Assembly (NCBI GenBank): GCA_965204875.1
Contig: OZ242020.1
Span: 744,001 to 808,000, forward strand
Source: Aldehydirespirator sp965204875
Lineage (GTDB): Bacteria; Actinomycetota; Acidimicrobiia; Acidimicrobiales; Aldehydirespiratoraceae
Length of the DNA stretch: 64,000 nucleotides
Reading direction: 5' to 3'
Positions 7,262 to 14,990 of this stretch are shown here, piece by piece. Both the position numbers and the translations under genes were made by a program. Within the stretch, counting starts at the first letter, position 1. The number at the start of each line of letters is the position of its first letter. The notes beneath the pieces were generated by a model. It saw only the letters and a program-made list of their open reading frames with translations, did not search any database and was not told the DNA's origin.

Positions 7262-8568
7262 CGGCGGCATCGCGAGCCGAGCACGCTGCCGGGTTGACGG
7301 TGCGTCACTTCGCGCCGGAGGAATCACGGCTGCCGCACATCGCGAAAGTGTCCGGCGGGCGCTCCTCGGCGCTGATGGCGCTGCGCCTAGCGGAGCAAGG
7401 ATTCTTCGACCCGGAGCGCGGCGATGTGGCGCTGTTTGCCAACACGTCCGCCGAGCATCCCGCCACCTACGAGTTCGCGGCGCGTGTCTCCAACGAACTT
7501 GAACGCTACGGGTTGCCCGTGCTCTGGTACGAGTTCTGCACCGTCGAGGATGCCCGCAGCGGCGGCACATATCACCGCAGAGCGTCGTACCGGCTGGTCA
7601 ACCGACGGCCCCGGACTGGCGGCAACCCCGAGGGCTATCGAAGCGACGGCAGCGTGTTCGAGGAGCTGCTGTCCTTCAAACGGCGACTGCCCGATCCACA
7701 CACACGTCTCTGCACCAGCGAACTGAAGCTGCTGCCGTCCCATGCGCTGCTCGATGAGTGGCTGGACCCCTCAACCAACGGCCCGGCACGCGCCGGACAC
7801 ATCGGCGACGAGCCGCACGTCACCGCAGAGACACTGAGAGCCGACTATCGCGGCACCGCAACCCCGGCAGCGGAGATAGCGCGAATGTTCGAACGGCTAC
7901 TCGCGGCGCCCCACTACCGGCTGGCGCAGCGCTGGCAGGCGTTCACCGCGGCCGACACCACCCTTCGATCCCCGATCTCGGCGGGGCAAGGCAAACTGTT
8001 CGCCAAGCGCAACCCGGCACGCTATGTCACGCTGATCGGCCTGCGAGCCGACGAGAAACGGCGTGTGGATCGCATCCTGTCTCGCAGCATCTTCGCGCAA
8101 GGCGCAGGCAGCACCAGATGCCGGATCAAGACGCAGCCGCCGGGCGAGACACCCACGTTCCCGCTTCACGACTCCGAGTTCACGAAAGCCGACGTGCTCT
8201 CATGGTGGCAAAACAACCCGCCGGTGGATGTTCTTGACATCGGCACCGAACTCGGCAACTGCGTCTACTGCTTCATGAAAGGACCGGCGGCGCTGGCACG
8301 CCTCAACCGCACCAACAGCGTGCCGGTGCACCTACGCGGCTCACCTGCCGACATCGGCTGGTGGGTGGACATTGAACGCCGCTACCGACGCAGCGTCGCC
8401 GCGCGCAACCCCGAGAGAGCCGGACGGGAAACCGCCGTGTTCGGCTTTCTGGGCATAGGCAGAGACTCTTACGCTCAGATCAGGGCCGGCAACACTCCGT
8501 CCACGGCACCCAGACTCGACAGTCGCCGCCGCGCGGTCGGTGCCGCCGCCTGCGACTGCACCGACTAG
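7258..8568 (+). CDS. Island operon gene B: PP-loop ATP pyrophosphatase / PAPS-reductase-like protein
   Basis: A 436-residue protein of the adenine-nucleotide alpha-hydrolase-like superfamily. The PP-loop is VSGGRSSAL at residues 31-39, followed by LFANTSAEHP near 59-68, LCTSELKLLP near 151-160, GLRADEKRR near 261-269 (the GxRxxExxR segment typical of this group), and GNCVYCFMKG near 333-342 with a CxxC pair. CysH, DndC and related proteins use this fold to activate sulfur or sulfate chemistry with ATP. DndC-type members support DNA phosphorothioation, but no DndA, DndB, DndD, DndE or Ssp partner is present here. The start GTG 7258 overlaps gene A by four bases, with GGGAGG just upstream, and gene C begins two bases after the stop. 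A nucleic-acid modification role is inferred from family and neighbours, not shown. Confidence 0.85.
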   Translation: MTAASRAEHAAGLTVRHFAPEESRLPHIAKVSGGRSSALMALRLAEQGFFDPERGDVALFANTSAEHPATYEFAARVSNELERYGLPVLWYEFCTVEDARSGGTYHRRASYRLVNRRPRTGGNPEGYRSDGSVFEELLSFKRRLPDPHTRLCTSELKLLPSHALLDEWLDPSTNGPARAGHIGDEPHVTAETLRADYRGTATPAAEIARMFERLLAAPHYRLAQRWQAFTAADTTLRSPISAGQGKLFAKRNPARYVTLIGLRADEKRRVDRILSRSIFAQGAGSTRCRIKTQPPGETPTFPLHDSEFTKADVLSWWQNNPPVDVLDIGTELGNCVYCFMKGPAALARLNRTNSVPVHLRGSPADIGWWVDIERRYRRSVAARNPERAGRETAVFGFLGIGRDSYAQIRAGNTPSTAPRLDSRRRAVGAAACDCTD

Positions 8569-8570
8569 CC

Positions 8571-10514
8571 ATGAGCGCACCGACCCCCCCCCCCCCCCCA
8601 CAATCCAGGAGCGGGGCGAGGCTGCATTTCCCGCGGGATGGTATCAACCGCCGCGGCTTCGAGACCTCCAAGACCGGCGACACCAGGCCGTTCGCAGAGC
8701 AGATAGTTCGCGAGCTTCTGCAGAACTGCCTAGACGCCAACGCAAAGGTCATGGAGATAAGCCTCGAACAGATACCGCTCCGAGACATACCCGACGCCGA
8801 CGGCTACCGACGAGCATTCGAGCTGGCGCGCAAGACATCCACACATGCCACTGGCACAGGCAAGCCACGCGGTGCCGACAGCAGCATCCCCGAACGGATA
8901 GCGCGCACTCTGGACAGTTCGACCGTCTCGATTCTATGGTGCTACGACAATGGCAGTGGCATCCCCACCAGCGACCTGTTCCGCGTACTGGGTGACGGTG
9001 CCGGCAGCAAAGACTCAGAAAGCAACAGAGGTGGCTTCGGGCTGGGACATCAGCAGTTTTTCGGATGCTCCGACCTGCGGTATGTGCTGTATGCCACCCG
9101 CAACACCCAGTCCGGTCAAATCACATGCGCAGGACAGGCGCTGCTGGCCTGCCACCAAGACCCCGACAGCGGCGAATATCTAAGCGACGAGGGGCTGCTG
9201 GTGGCAGCGCTCGACACCGATAACACCCTGTTCGAGCGCAATCACAGCTACGGAACGGTTCACTTGGCGGAGAGCCGCCTCCTCGAATGGCAACCCGTGG
9301 ATACCGGCACTCTGGTGGGGATCCTCGGGTTCAATAATTTCGGAGAGTCGCGCCCGAACCCGGCGAAGTTTGCTGATGCCGTGTTCGACGCGGCCTCCAA
9401 GCATTTCAGCGTGTTCTTCGCGACGGGCGGAACCGACACCCGGCTCACAGTAACCGCTAATGGCGCTACCCGAATCCTCGCCGGCACCGACCTCACACCC
9501 GTCCGCAGTCGGCGGCAGACGTGGCAGGCTCAACGCTACAAGCGCAAAGGCAAAGTCCTCCTTTCCGGCTACCACGCCGACCGCACCTACGACACCCTGG
9601 CTGACACCCCACACCGCGTTCTCGGCACCTCGCTCTGGGTGCGCCGACTCGCCAACCAGAGTGAAAGCAGCCGTGTCCACATCTTCCGCGATGGTATGTG
9701 GATCACCGACACTGCACCACGGCTCGATACCACGCGCGATGCCTCGCTTTCCGGTTTGGCAGCCTTCGACGCCGCTGTCAATGTCACCCCCGAAGCACCG
9801 ATCTACGGGGTCATCAAGGAGGCCGAGCCACCGTCGCATCTTGAGATCCTCATGGAAAGGCTATCGCCGCAGCAGAGGAGCCACTACAACGAATGGGCCG
9901 CGGCGATAGCCGAAGCAACTTCCGAGCAAGTCGGTGCCAAGGACACCTCGCAGGAGTGGGAGGACCCCACCTTCGCCACCGTCCAATGGGACTCGGCTAA
10001 GCCAAAGAAACCGCCACGCTCCAAGCCCCTGCCGCCTTCCCCGTCACCCGGCGGCGATGAGGAGACGGGCAACCGCGACCACGGAGGCGGAAGCAGCGGA
10101 CACAGCGAACACTCGGGCAGGAAGGGCGCCGAGCGTCCGCAGTACGCCACACGTCCCACCGGCACGGTGGTTGCTGCCGAGACTGCTGCGAACGGGCAGC
10201 GGATCCTGAGAGCGGCGATCACCGAACCTCCGGCTACCAGCAACGTTCACGTCGTGGTGGTGGCACCGTCCGGAAGCGACCCCACCTGCGACACTCCCCG
10301 GTCGGCGCAGTTGTTGGAAATTAGGCACGTGCTCGCCTGTGACGGCAGCCGGTTTACCCCTCAGCCTGACAGCGATGGCAGCACAGCAGACCGCCGTTCG
10401 GTGACAGTCCCAGCCGCAACGCTGAAAGCCGGACCCTTCGAGGTGGTACTCGAACCTTCGGCGGCGTCAGCACACGGGCTGAAGGTCGAGTTGCGCAGAG
10501 GCACCGCCGAGTGA
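8571..10514 (+). CDS. Island operon gene C: GHKL-family ATPase
   Basis: A 647-residue protein with an N-terminal Bergerat ATP-binding fold: N box ELLQNCLDAN (48-57), G1 box YDNGSGI (125-131) and G2 box GGFGLGHQQF (154-163). This places it with the HSP90/MutL/MORC-like ATPases, which clamp or remodel DNA or proteins. The middle (about 200-430) is a transducer-like region. Around 480-540 lies a Pro/Ser/Gly linker, then a C-terminal beta-rich domain. Codons 5-10 are made of an uninterrupted C16 run (ACC CCC CCC CCC CCC CCA). Gain or loss of one base would abolish the product. The stop overlaps gene D by four bases. GHKL proteins of this kind are frequent in defence islands; substrate and partners are unknown. 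Confidence 0.85.
   Translation: MSAPTPPPPPQSRSGARLHFPRDGINRRGFETSKTGDTRPFAEQIVRELLQNCLDANAKVMEISLEQIPLRDIPDADGYRRAFELARKTSTHATGTGKPRGADSSIPERIARTLDSSTVSILWCYDNGSGIPTSDLFRVLGDGAGSKDSESNRGGFGLGHQQFFGCSDLRYVLYATRNTQSGQITCAGQALLACHQDPDSGEYLSDEGLLVAALDTDNTLFERNHSYGTVHLAESRLLEWQPVDTGTLVGILGFNNFGESRPNPAKFADAVFDAASKHFSVFFATGGTDTRLTVTANGATRILAGTDLTPVRSRRQTWQAQRYKRKGKVLLSGYHADRTYDTLADTPHRVLGTSLWVRRLANQSESSRVHIFRDGMWITDTAPRLDTTRDASLSGLAAFDAAVNVTPEAPIYGVIKEAEPPSHLEILMERLSPQQRSHYNEWAAAIAEATSEQVGAKDTSQEWEDPTFATVQWDSAKPKKPPRSKPLPPSPSPGGDEETGNRDHGGGSSGHSEHSGRKGAERPQYATRPTGTVVAAETAANGQRILRAAITEPPATSNVHVVVVAPSGSDPTCDTPRSAQLLEIRHVLACDGSRFTPQPDSDGSTADRRSVTVPAATLKAGPFEVVLEPSAASAHGLKVELRRGTAE
8584..8599 (+). repeat. 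C16 homopolymer inside the 5' coding region of the GHKL ATPase
   Basis: Sixteen consecutive C residues lie 13 bases after the ATG. With 16, the 647-codon frame is open. Tracts of this length are slippage-prone and are used elsewhere for phase variation. The count could also be miscalled by sequencing. Confidence 0.9.
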
Positions 10515-11317
10515 TACCGAAGATCGCCGTTGATGCTGCTCGCAGCTCCTACGGCGCTGGCCTTTGGTGGGATCACGAGGTTCCCTCGCCCCCCACATAC
10601 GTCACCAACCGGATCCAAGGCAGCAACCCGGCAGCCGTCGCCGCCTTCAACCGACTGCTAGCCGCCGGCAAGATCGTATGGACAGTCGAATTCCGGTGCC
10701 CCAGCGCTGCGTTCTCGCAGACATTCACCTTCACCGACGCCACGTTCAAGCTGCCATTCTCCGAACCGGCTTACAAGCACCTTCCACGCAACGACGCCTT
10801 CCTAGTGTGCGGGTTAGCAGCCGCCGAGCCGGTGACGCTGCCACTGGACGGCGCGCTGCCGATCTTCCACGGCGGCACCCCACGCGCCGAGCGGGGACAG
10901 TGGCTCTGCGACGACCTCCAATACCACGAATTGCAACCAGCGCTGCTGAGCCTGCTCACCTGGACTGCGGACCCCGAGCTAGCCGACAGCGGGCGGATGC
11001 GGATCACTGCCGACGTGCCGCTCCGCTTCCGTGTCGCCGTCCCGCCCGCCGTCCACGAACAGATCGACCGGCGGCGGGACCTGCAGCTGGCAGCCCTGAC
11101 CGCGGCGCTCACCCTTATGCACCCGAAAGCGCTTAGTAGCCACCAAGAACGCTCTGAGAGTAACGGCAGCGAACCCCCCAGCGAGGAGCTGGCATTCTTC
11201 CAGCGCCACGGCATCCCTCTGGGCGACGAGAGCCGCCCGTTCGACCCGCTCGACGCTGCAACCCGTGTTGAGGGCGTCACCCTCAACCTTCCACGCACGG
11301 ACCCCGACGACGACTAG
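10511..11317 (+). CDS. Island operon gene D: protein of unknown function
   Basis: A 268-residue soluble protein that I do not recognise. GTG 10511 overlaps the stop of the GHKL ATPase gene by four bases, so it is translated as its partner. The N-terminal part contains a beta-rich segment (VEFRCPSAAFSQTFTF, residues 58-73). A helical segment follows (QIDRRRDLQLAALTAALTLM), and the C-terminus is acidic, ending DPDDD. No catalytic motif, signal peptide or membrane span is visible. Position suggests an adaptor or effector of the operon. It has no cysteine cluster and no PD-(D/E)xK-like pattern that I can find. Confidence 0.75.
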   Translation: MIPKIAVDAARSSYGAGLWWDHEVPSPPTYVTNRIQGSNPAAVAAFNRLLAAGKIVWTVEFRCPSAAFSQTFTFTDATFKLPFSEPAYKHLPRNDAFLVCGLAAAEPVTLPLDGALPIFHGGTPRAERGQWLCDDLQYHELQPALLSLLTWTADPELADSGRMRITADVPLRFRVAVPPAVHEQIDRRRDLQLAALTAALTLMHPKALSSHQERSESNGSEPPSEELAFFQRHGIPLGDESRPFDPLDAATRVEGVTLNLPRTDPDDD

Positions 11318-11322
11318 CAGCC

Positions 11323-11328
11323 TACAAT
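11323..11328 (+). promoter_or_regulatory. Leaderless promoter -10 box for the MNT-HEPN gene
   Basis: TACAAT is followed by seven bases and then ATG 11336, the spacing of an actinobacterial leaderless promoter where transcription starts at the start codon. It lies in the 18-base gap after gene D and suggests that the next gene has its own transcript. Confidence 0.5.
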
Positions 11329-11335
11329 CGGTTGT

Positions 11336-12385
11336 ATGGCCCTGATTGAGGCACCCTCCGAGCCGCCGTCGCTGGCCGACGCTCAGACGGCCGCCGCCGC
11401 GTTAGCAGAGCAGATCAGCGGGGTGGTGGGGGTCTGCGTGTTCGGGTCGGTGGCCCGTGGCGCCGCTGCGTGGGATTCCGACCTGGACCTCATGGTGGTG
11501 GTGGACGAACGTCTGGGGGCCGGACCCGAACTGGACGGCTTGAAGCATCGTATGGAGTCAGTGGCCAAGAGCACGATCGGCGTCGATTGCGACGTGGTGC
11601 CGGTTAGCCTGCGAGAGCTGGCTTGGAATCTGCGAAATGCCAGCTCGTCGGTATACGGCGAGGCGGTGCGAGACGGCGTGTGGATGGTGCCGACGCAACA
11701 GGTCGATTGGCAGAGCATAGACCTAGAGGGGTATGAGCCTATGTCACGTGACGATAGAGCGCTGGCGATCGAGAACCTGGCGGCGGCCGCCCAGAAGATC
11801 GACACAGCGACGACCAGCATTGAGAAGATGTGCCGCCGCCTGGCAAACGAGCCGACCGTTCGGTTCCGCGATCACCAGCGGTTTGCGACCTGCTGCGACA
11901 TCTTGGAGTTCTGCCATTTCGGGATCGAGTCGTCGCTGAACGCATTGGGAAGGCTTGAACTGGGGCGGATACTGCACAACAAGCACGACATCAATGAGAT
12001 GCTCAGCAAGCTGCAGACCACGCTACCGAGCCTGGAAAAGCAAGATGTGCTGGCCGCTGTGGAGTCGATACTGGCCGATGTTCCGAGATATGAGGGCCGG
12101 TTCGTGAACTGGCGCAACATCGCCTACATCGCTCACTCAGACAAGTTTGAGCCGATGATAGAGGATGGCAACGCAATGGCCCACGCCACCGCCGCGGTCC
12201 GCACATTCCAATACACCATGGACCGCCTGCGCACGGAGCACAGCGAGCCGCCGATGGACGCCGACACCCTGGACCTGTTGGACTACCACTGCCGTCCGGT
12301 CCGGGAGCTGGAGCGGTTGATCGGCCTCGATCTGGCCGAGGCGCTGAGCTATGAGGTGCCACCCGCAGGCACCGCGCAGCAATAG
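11336..12385 (+). CDS. MNT nucleotidyltransferase fused to a HEPN-like domain
   Basis: This 349-residue protein joins two domains usually encoded by separate toxin-antitoxin genes. Residues 1-110 are a minimal nucleotidyltransferase with GSVARG (37-42) and DSDLDL (acidic 49 and 51). Residues 150-340 are all-helical and contain RNIAYIAH (260-267), which fits the Rx4-6H active-site motif of HEPN ribonucleases. In MNT-HEPN pairs the MNT enzyme silences the HEPN RNase by nucleotidylation. A single-chain version implies intramolecular control, or a role as an effector for the operon just upstream. The N-terminal half resembles the partial gene at 1-738. The start is set by a TACAAT box seven bases upstream. 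Confidence 0.8.
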   Translation: MALIEAPSEPPSLADAQTAAAALAEQISGVVGVCVFGSVARGAAAWDSDLDLMVVVDERLGAGPELDGLKHRMESVAKSTIGVDCDVVPVSLRELAWNLRNASSSVYGEAVRDGVWMVPTQQVDWQSIDLEGYEPMSRDDRALAIENLAAAAQKIDTATTSIEKMCRRLANEPTVRFRDHQRFATCCDILEFCHFGIESSLNALGRLELGRILHNKHDINEMLSKLQTTLPSLEKQDVLAAVESILADVPRYEGRFVNWRNIAYIAHSDKFEPMIEDGNAMAHATAAVRTFQYTMDRLRTEHSEPPMDADTLDLLDYHCRPVRELERLIGLDLAEALSYEVPPAGTAQQ

Positions 12386-12434
12386 GCGAGGAGTCAGCAC
12401 TCCCAGCCGAGGAGTCAGGGGTCGGGCGTTCCGC

Positions 12435-13805
12435 CTAGTCGCGTTCCACCAGGCCGCCGTAGCCGACGGTGCCCGAGGCGCCCGCCGCCGAGCCGAGGCG
12501 GTGCAGCGGCACGGTGTTGTATGAGTGCGACGGCGTGTAGGCCACCGGCAGGCGCTTGACGCCGCCGATGAAGTTCGAGCGCAGGTAGTCGGGCTCGCCG
12601 TCGAGGTGGATGTCGGGCATGCGGCGGGCGATCTCGCGGAAGGTGACGCGTATCTCCATGCGGGCCAGGCTGGCGCCCAGGCAGTAATGAGGGCCGCCGC
12701 CACCGAAACCGACCTGGTCGTTGGGGTCGCGGTCGATGTCGAAGCGCCGCGGATCGGTGAAGGCCCGCGGATCGCGGTTGGCGGCCACATGCCACAGGAT
12801 CACCTTGTCGCCGGCTGAGATCTTCACGCCGTCGAGCTCATAGTCCTCCACGGCCTGGCGGCGGAAGTGCATCACCGGGCTGGCCCAGCGCACGATCTCC
12901 TCCACCGCGGCCTCCATGTGCCGGTCGGGGTCGGCCACGAACCTCTCCCACTGATCCGGGAAGTCGAAGAAGGCCATCATGCCCCTCGTGATCGAGTTGC
13001 GGGTGGTCTCGTTGCCGGCCACGCACAGGATCAGGAAGAACATGTCGAACTCGAGCTCGGTGAGCGCCTCGCCGTCGATGTCGGACGACAGCAGCGTGGT
13101 GACGATGTCGTCGGCCGGCTTGCTGCGACGCTCCGTCTGAAGCTGGTGGGAGTAGCCGAAGAGCTCGGCCGCGGCACGGTTGATGTCGTCGTGGCTGGTG
13201 ACGAACTCCGGGTCCTGGCTGCCGATGAAGGTGTTGGTCCAGTCGAACACCTTGGAGCGGTCCTCCACGGGGATCCCCAGCATCTCGGCGATGGCCTGCA
13301 GGGGCAGCTCGGCCGAGATGTCGCGCACGAGATCGCAGCGACCCCGCTCCACGACCCTGTCGAGGATGATGTCGGTGCGGTTCTGGAGGTAGTCCTCGAG
13401 CAGGCCGACCATGCGGGGCGTGAAACCCCGGTTGACGAGCCTGCGGTATCGGGTGTGACGGGGCGGATCCATGTCCAGCAGGATGTGATCGCGCGAGAAG
13501 TTGGACATCTCGTCACTGAGGTCGGGATCGCGCATCTGCGTGCCGCTGTGGTTGGAGGAGAACACATCGGCGCGACGGTTCACCTCCTTGAGGTGGGCGT
13601 GGCGAGTGATGGCCCAGTAGCCGGGGCCGAGGTCGCCCTCGTCGACCCAGTGGATCCCGGGGTCGGTGTCTCGAAGCCTCGCGAGCACCTCATGATGCTC
13701 CTGGCGCTTGAACATGTCGAAGTCCCACAGGTCGACATCCGCCGCGGGACAATCCCCGGCACGGTGCTCCACGGGACAGCGGAGTTGTTCGTCGGTGATG
13801 GTCAT
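12435..13805 (-). CDS. Cytochrome P450
   Basis: A 456-residue soluble class I bacterial P450. It shows the I-helix AGNETTRN oxygen-activation motif, the K-helix ExxR as EIVRW, and the heme-binding loop FGGGGPHYCLG with the thiolate Cys, then ASLARME. The segment DPPRHTRYRRLVNRGFTPRM is typical of the actinobacterial CYP125/CYP142-like and related groups that hydroxylate steroids or fatty chains, but the substrate cannot be fixed. ATG 13805 is preceded by AGGGGG at a good distance; upstream codons in this frame are Arg-rich non-coding. It needs a ferredoxin and reductase, neither of which is adjacent. Confidence 0.92.
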   Translation of the reverse strand: MTITDEQLRCPVEHRAGDCPAADVDLWDFDMFKRQEHHEVLARLRDTDPGIHWVDEGDLGPGYWAITRHAHLKEVNRRADVFSSNHSGTQMRDPDLSDEMSNFSRDHILLDMDPPRHTRYRRLVNRGFTPRMVGLLEDYLQNRTDIILDRVVERGRCDLVRDISAELPLQAIAEMLGIPVEDRSKVFDWTNTFIGSQDPEFVTSHDDINRAAAELFGYSHQLQTERRSKPADDIVTTLLSSDIDGEALTELEFDMFFLILCVAGNETTRNSITRGMMAFFDFPDQWERFVADPDRHMEAAVEEIVRWASPVMHFRRQAVEDYELDGVKISAGDKVILWHVAANRDPRAFTDPRRFDIDRDPNDQVGFGGGGPHYCLGASLARMEIRVTFREIARRMPDIHLDGEPDYLRSNFIGGVKRLPVAYTPSHSYNTVPLHRLGSAAGASGTVGYGGLVERD

Positions 13806-13957
13806 GTCGGCGCCCCCTGAGCGCCACGGCCATGCGTTCCCCGGCCGGCATCGGCTGCCGGGCCGGATCGTGCGCCGCGGCCGGACGCTGGGTTGTCTTG
13901 CTAGCGAAGGTACTCGGCTCGGGCGTGGCTCGCAATGGCGCTGCTGGACGCAGCTCG

Positions 13958-14848
13958 CTAGAACTCGAAGCCGGCGACGCCGTAGAAGCCGCTGGCCGCG
14001 GTCTTGTCGCCCCGCTGCCTGGGCCATTGCGGCACCGCGTCCGGGGCCTGGGGATCGTCGCCCAGCACGGTCACCCGGTGCAGGATCCGCGTGCCGTCGG
14101 TGTCGTCGACGACGGAGTGCAGGGTCACCCGCTCGTCCCACAGCGCCACATCGCCGGGCGACCAGCGCCAGCGGCAGCTGAACTTGACCTGCTCCTGCCA
14201 GCGGTACAGGAATGTCAGCAGAGCCTGGCTCTCGGGACGGGAGAGTTGCGGGATGCGCCTGCCGTGCTGCTTGTTGACGTACAGGCTGCGACGGCCGGTG
14301 CCGGGATGCACCCTCACCACCGGATGCTCGGCGACCAGCGACCCCTGCCTGCCGTCGTCATGAATGCAGGTCAGCCCGGCCAGGAACGACTGCATGGGCG
14401 CCGAGAGCGAGTCGTGCACCTCGTAGCAGTTGATCCACATGGTGTCGCCGCCCGCGGAGGGGCACTGCACCATGTGCAACAGCGCCGCGATCGGGGGATG
14501 CTCGCTGTAGGTGACGTCGGTGTGCCAGATGTCGGCCTTGGGCGTGGCGGAGGTGTCCAGCACGCACACCTCCGGCGTGCTGTCGTCGACCTTGGCGATG
14601 TAGGGATGCACCTCCAGCTCGCCGAACAGGGCCCCGATGTCACGCAGCTGTGCGACTGTGGGATGCAAGCCCGGCAGGAACAGCACCAGGTGCTCGTCCA
14701 GCGCTTGGCGCAGCGCCTCGGCGGCGCGCTCCTCGAGGCGGCCCAGGTCGAGGCCTCGCACGGCTGCACCGAGCGCACCGGCGATGGGAGCGAACTCAAA
14801 TCCGGCCTCAGCCGGCAGAGCCGAGGGCTGCGGCGGTGCGAGCGTCAC
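13958..14848 (-). CDS. TauD/TfdA-family 2-oxoglutarate-dependent dioxygenase
   Basis: A 296-residue non-heme Fe(II) dioxygenase. The facial triad is visible as WHTDVTYSEHPP (His and Asp of HxD, about residue 117) and LHSVVDD (distal His), with RILHRVTVLGD supplying the 2-oxoglutarate-binding Arg. The N-terminal segment LVLFLPGLHPT matches the family. Members hydroxylate taurine, alkyl sulfates, chlorophenoxy acids or other carboxylates, usually splitting off sulfite or a C-O bond. The substrate is not evident. GTG 14848 gives the expected family length. It lies downstream of no obvious partner and shares its strand with the P450. Confidence 0.9.
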   Translation of the reverse strand: MTLAPPQPSALPAEAGFEFAPIAGALGAAVRGLDLGRLEERAAEALRQALDEHLVLFLPGLHPTVAQLRDIGALFGELEVHPYIAKVDDSTPEVCVLDTSATPKADIWHTDVTYSEHPPIAALLHMVQCPSAGGDTMWINCYEVHDSLSAPMQSFLAGLTCIHDDGRQGSLVAEHPVVRVHPGTGRRSLYVNKQHGRRIPQLSRPESQALLTFLYRWQEQVKFSCRWRWSPGDVALWDERVTLHSVVDDTDGTRILHRVTVLGDDPQAPDAVPQWPRQRGDKTAASGFYGVAGFEF

Positions 14849-14916
14849 GGCATTGAGCGTACCGTGCCGCTCCGGAGCAGGCAGGCCGCCCAGCGTCGCA
14901 AACGAACTCCTCAAGA

Positions 14917-14949
14917 ATCGAGGAGCTATCGAGGAGCTATCGAGGAGCT
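14917..14949 (+). repeat. Triple tandem 11-bp repeat
   Basis: ATCGAGGAGCT is repeated three times without interruption in the 142-bp spacer between the divergent TauD-type and homocysteine methyltransferase genes, where the promoters of both should lie. It could bind a regulator or may simply reflect slippage. Confidence 0.85.
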
Positions 14950-14990
14950 TCTGCCTCCCGACTCCCGGCAATGGCCCTATAGCGTGCCTA

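Noticed and set aside
4279..12385. An integrated element using tRNA-Arg as attachment site
   Set aside because: No integrase and no second copy of the tRNA 3' end were found. The island border coincides with an IS30 relic.
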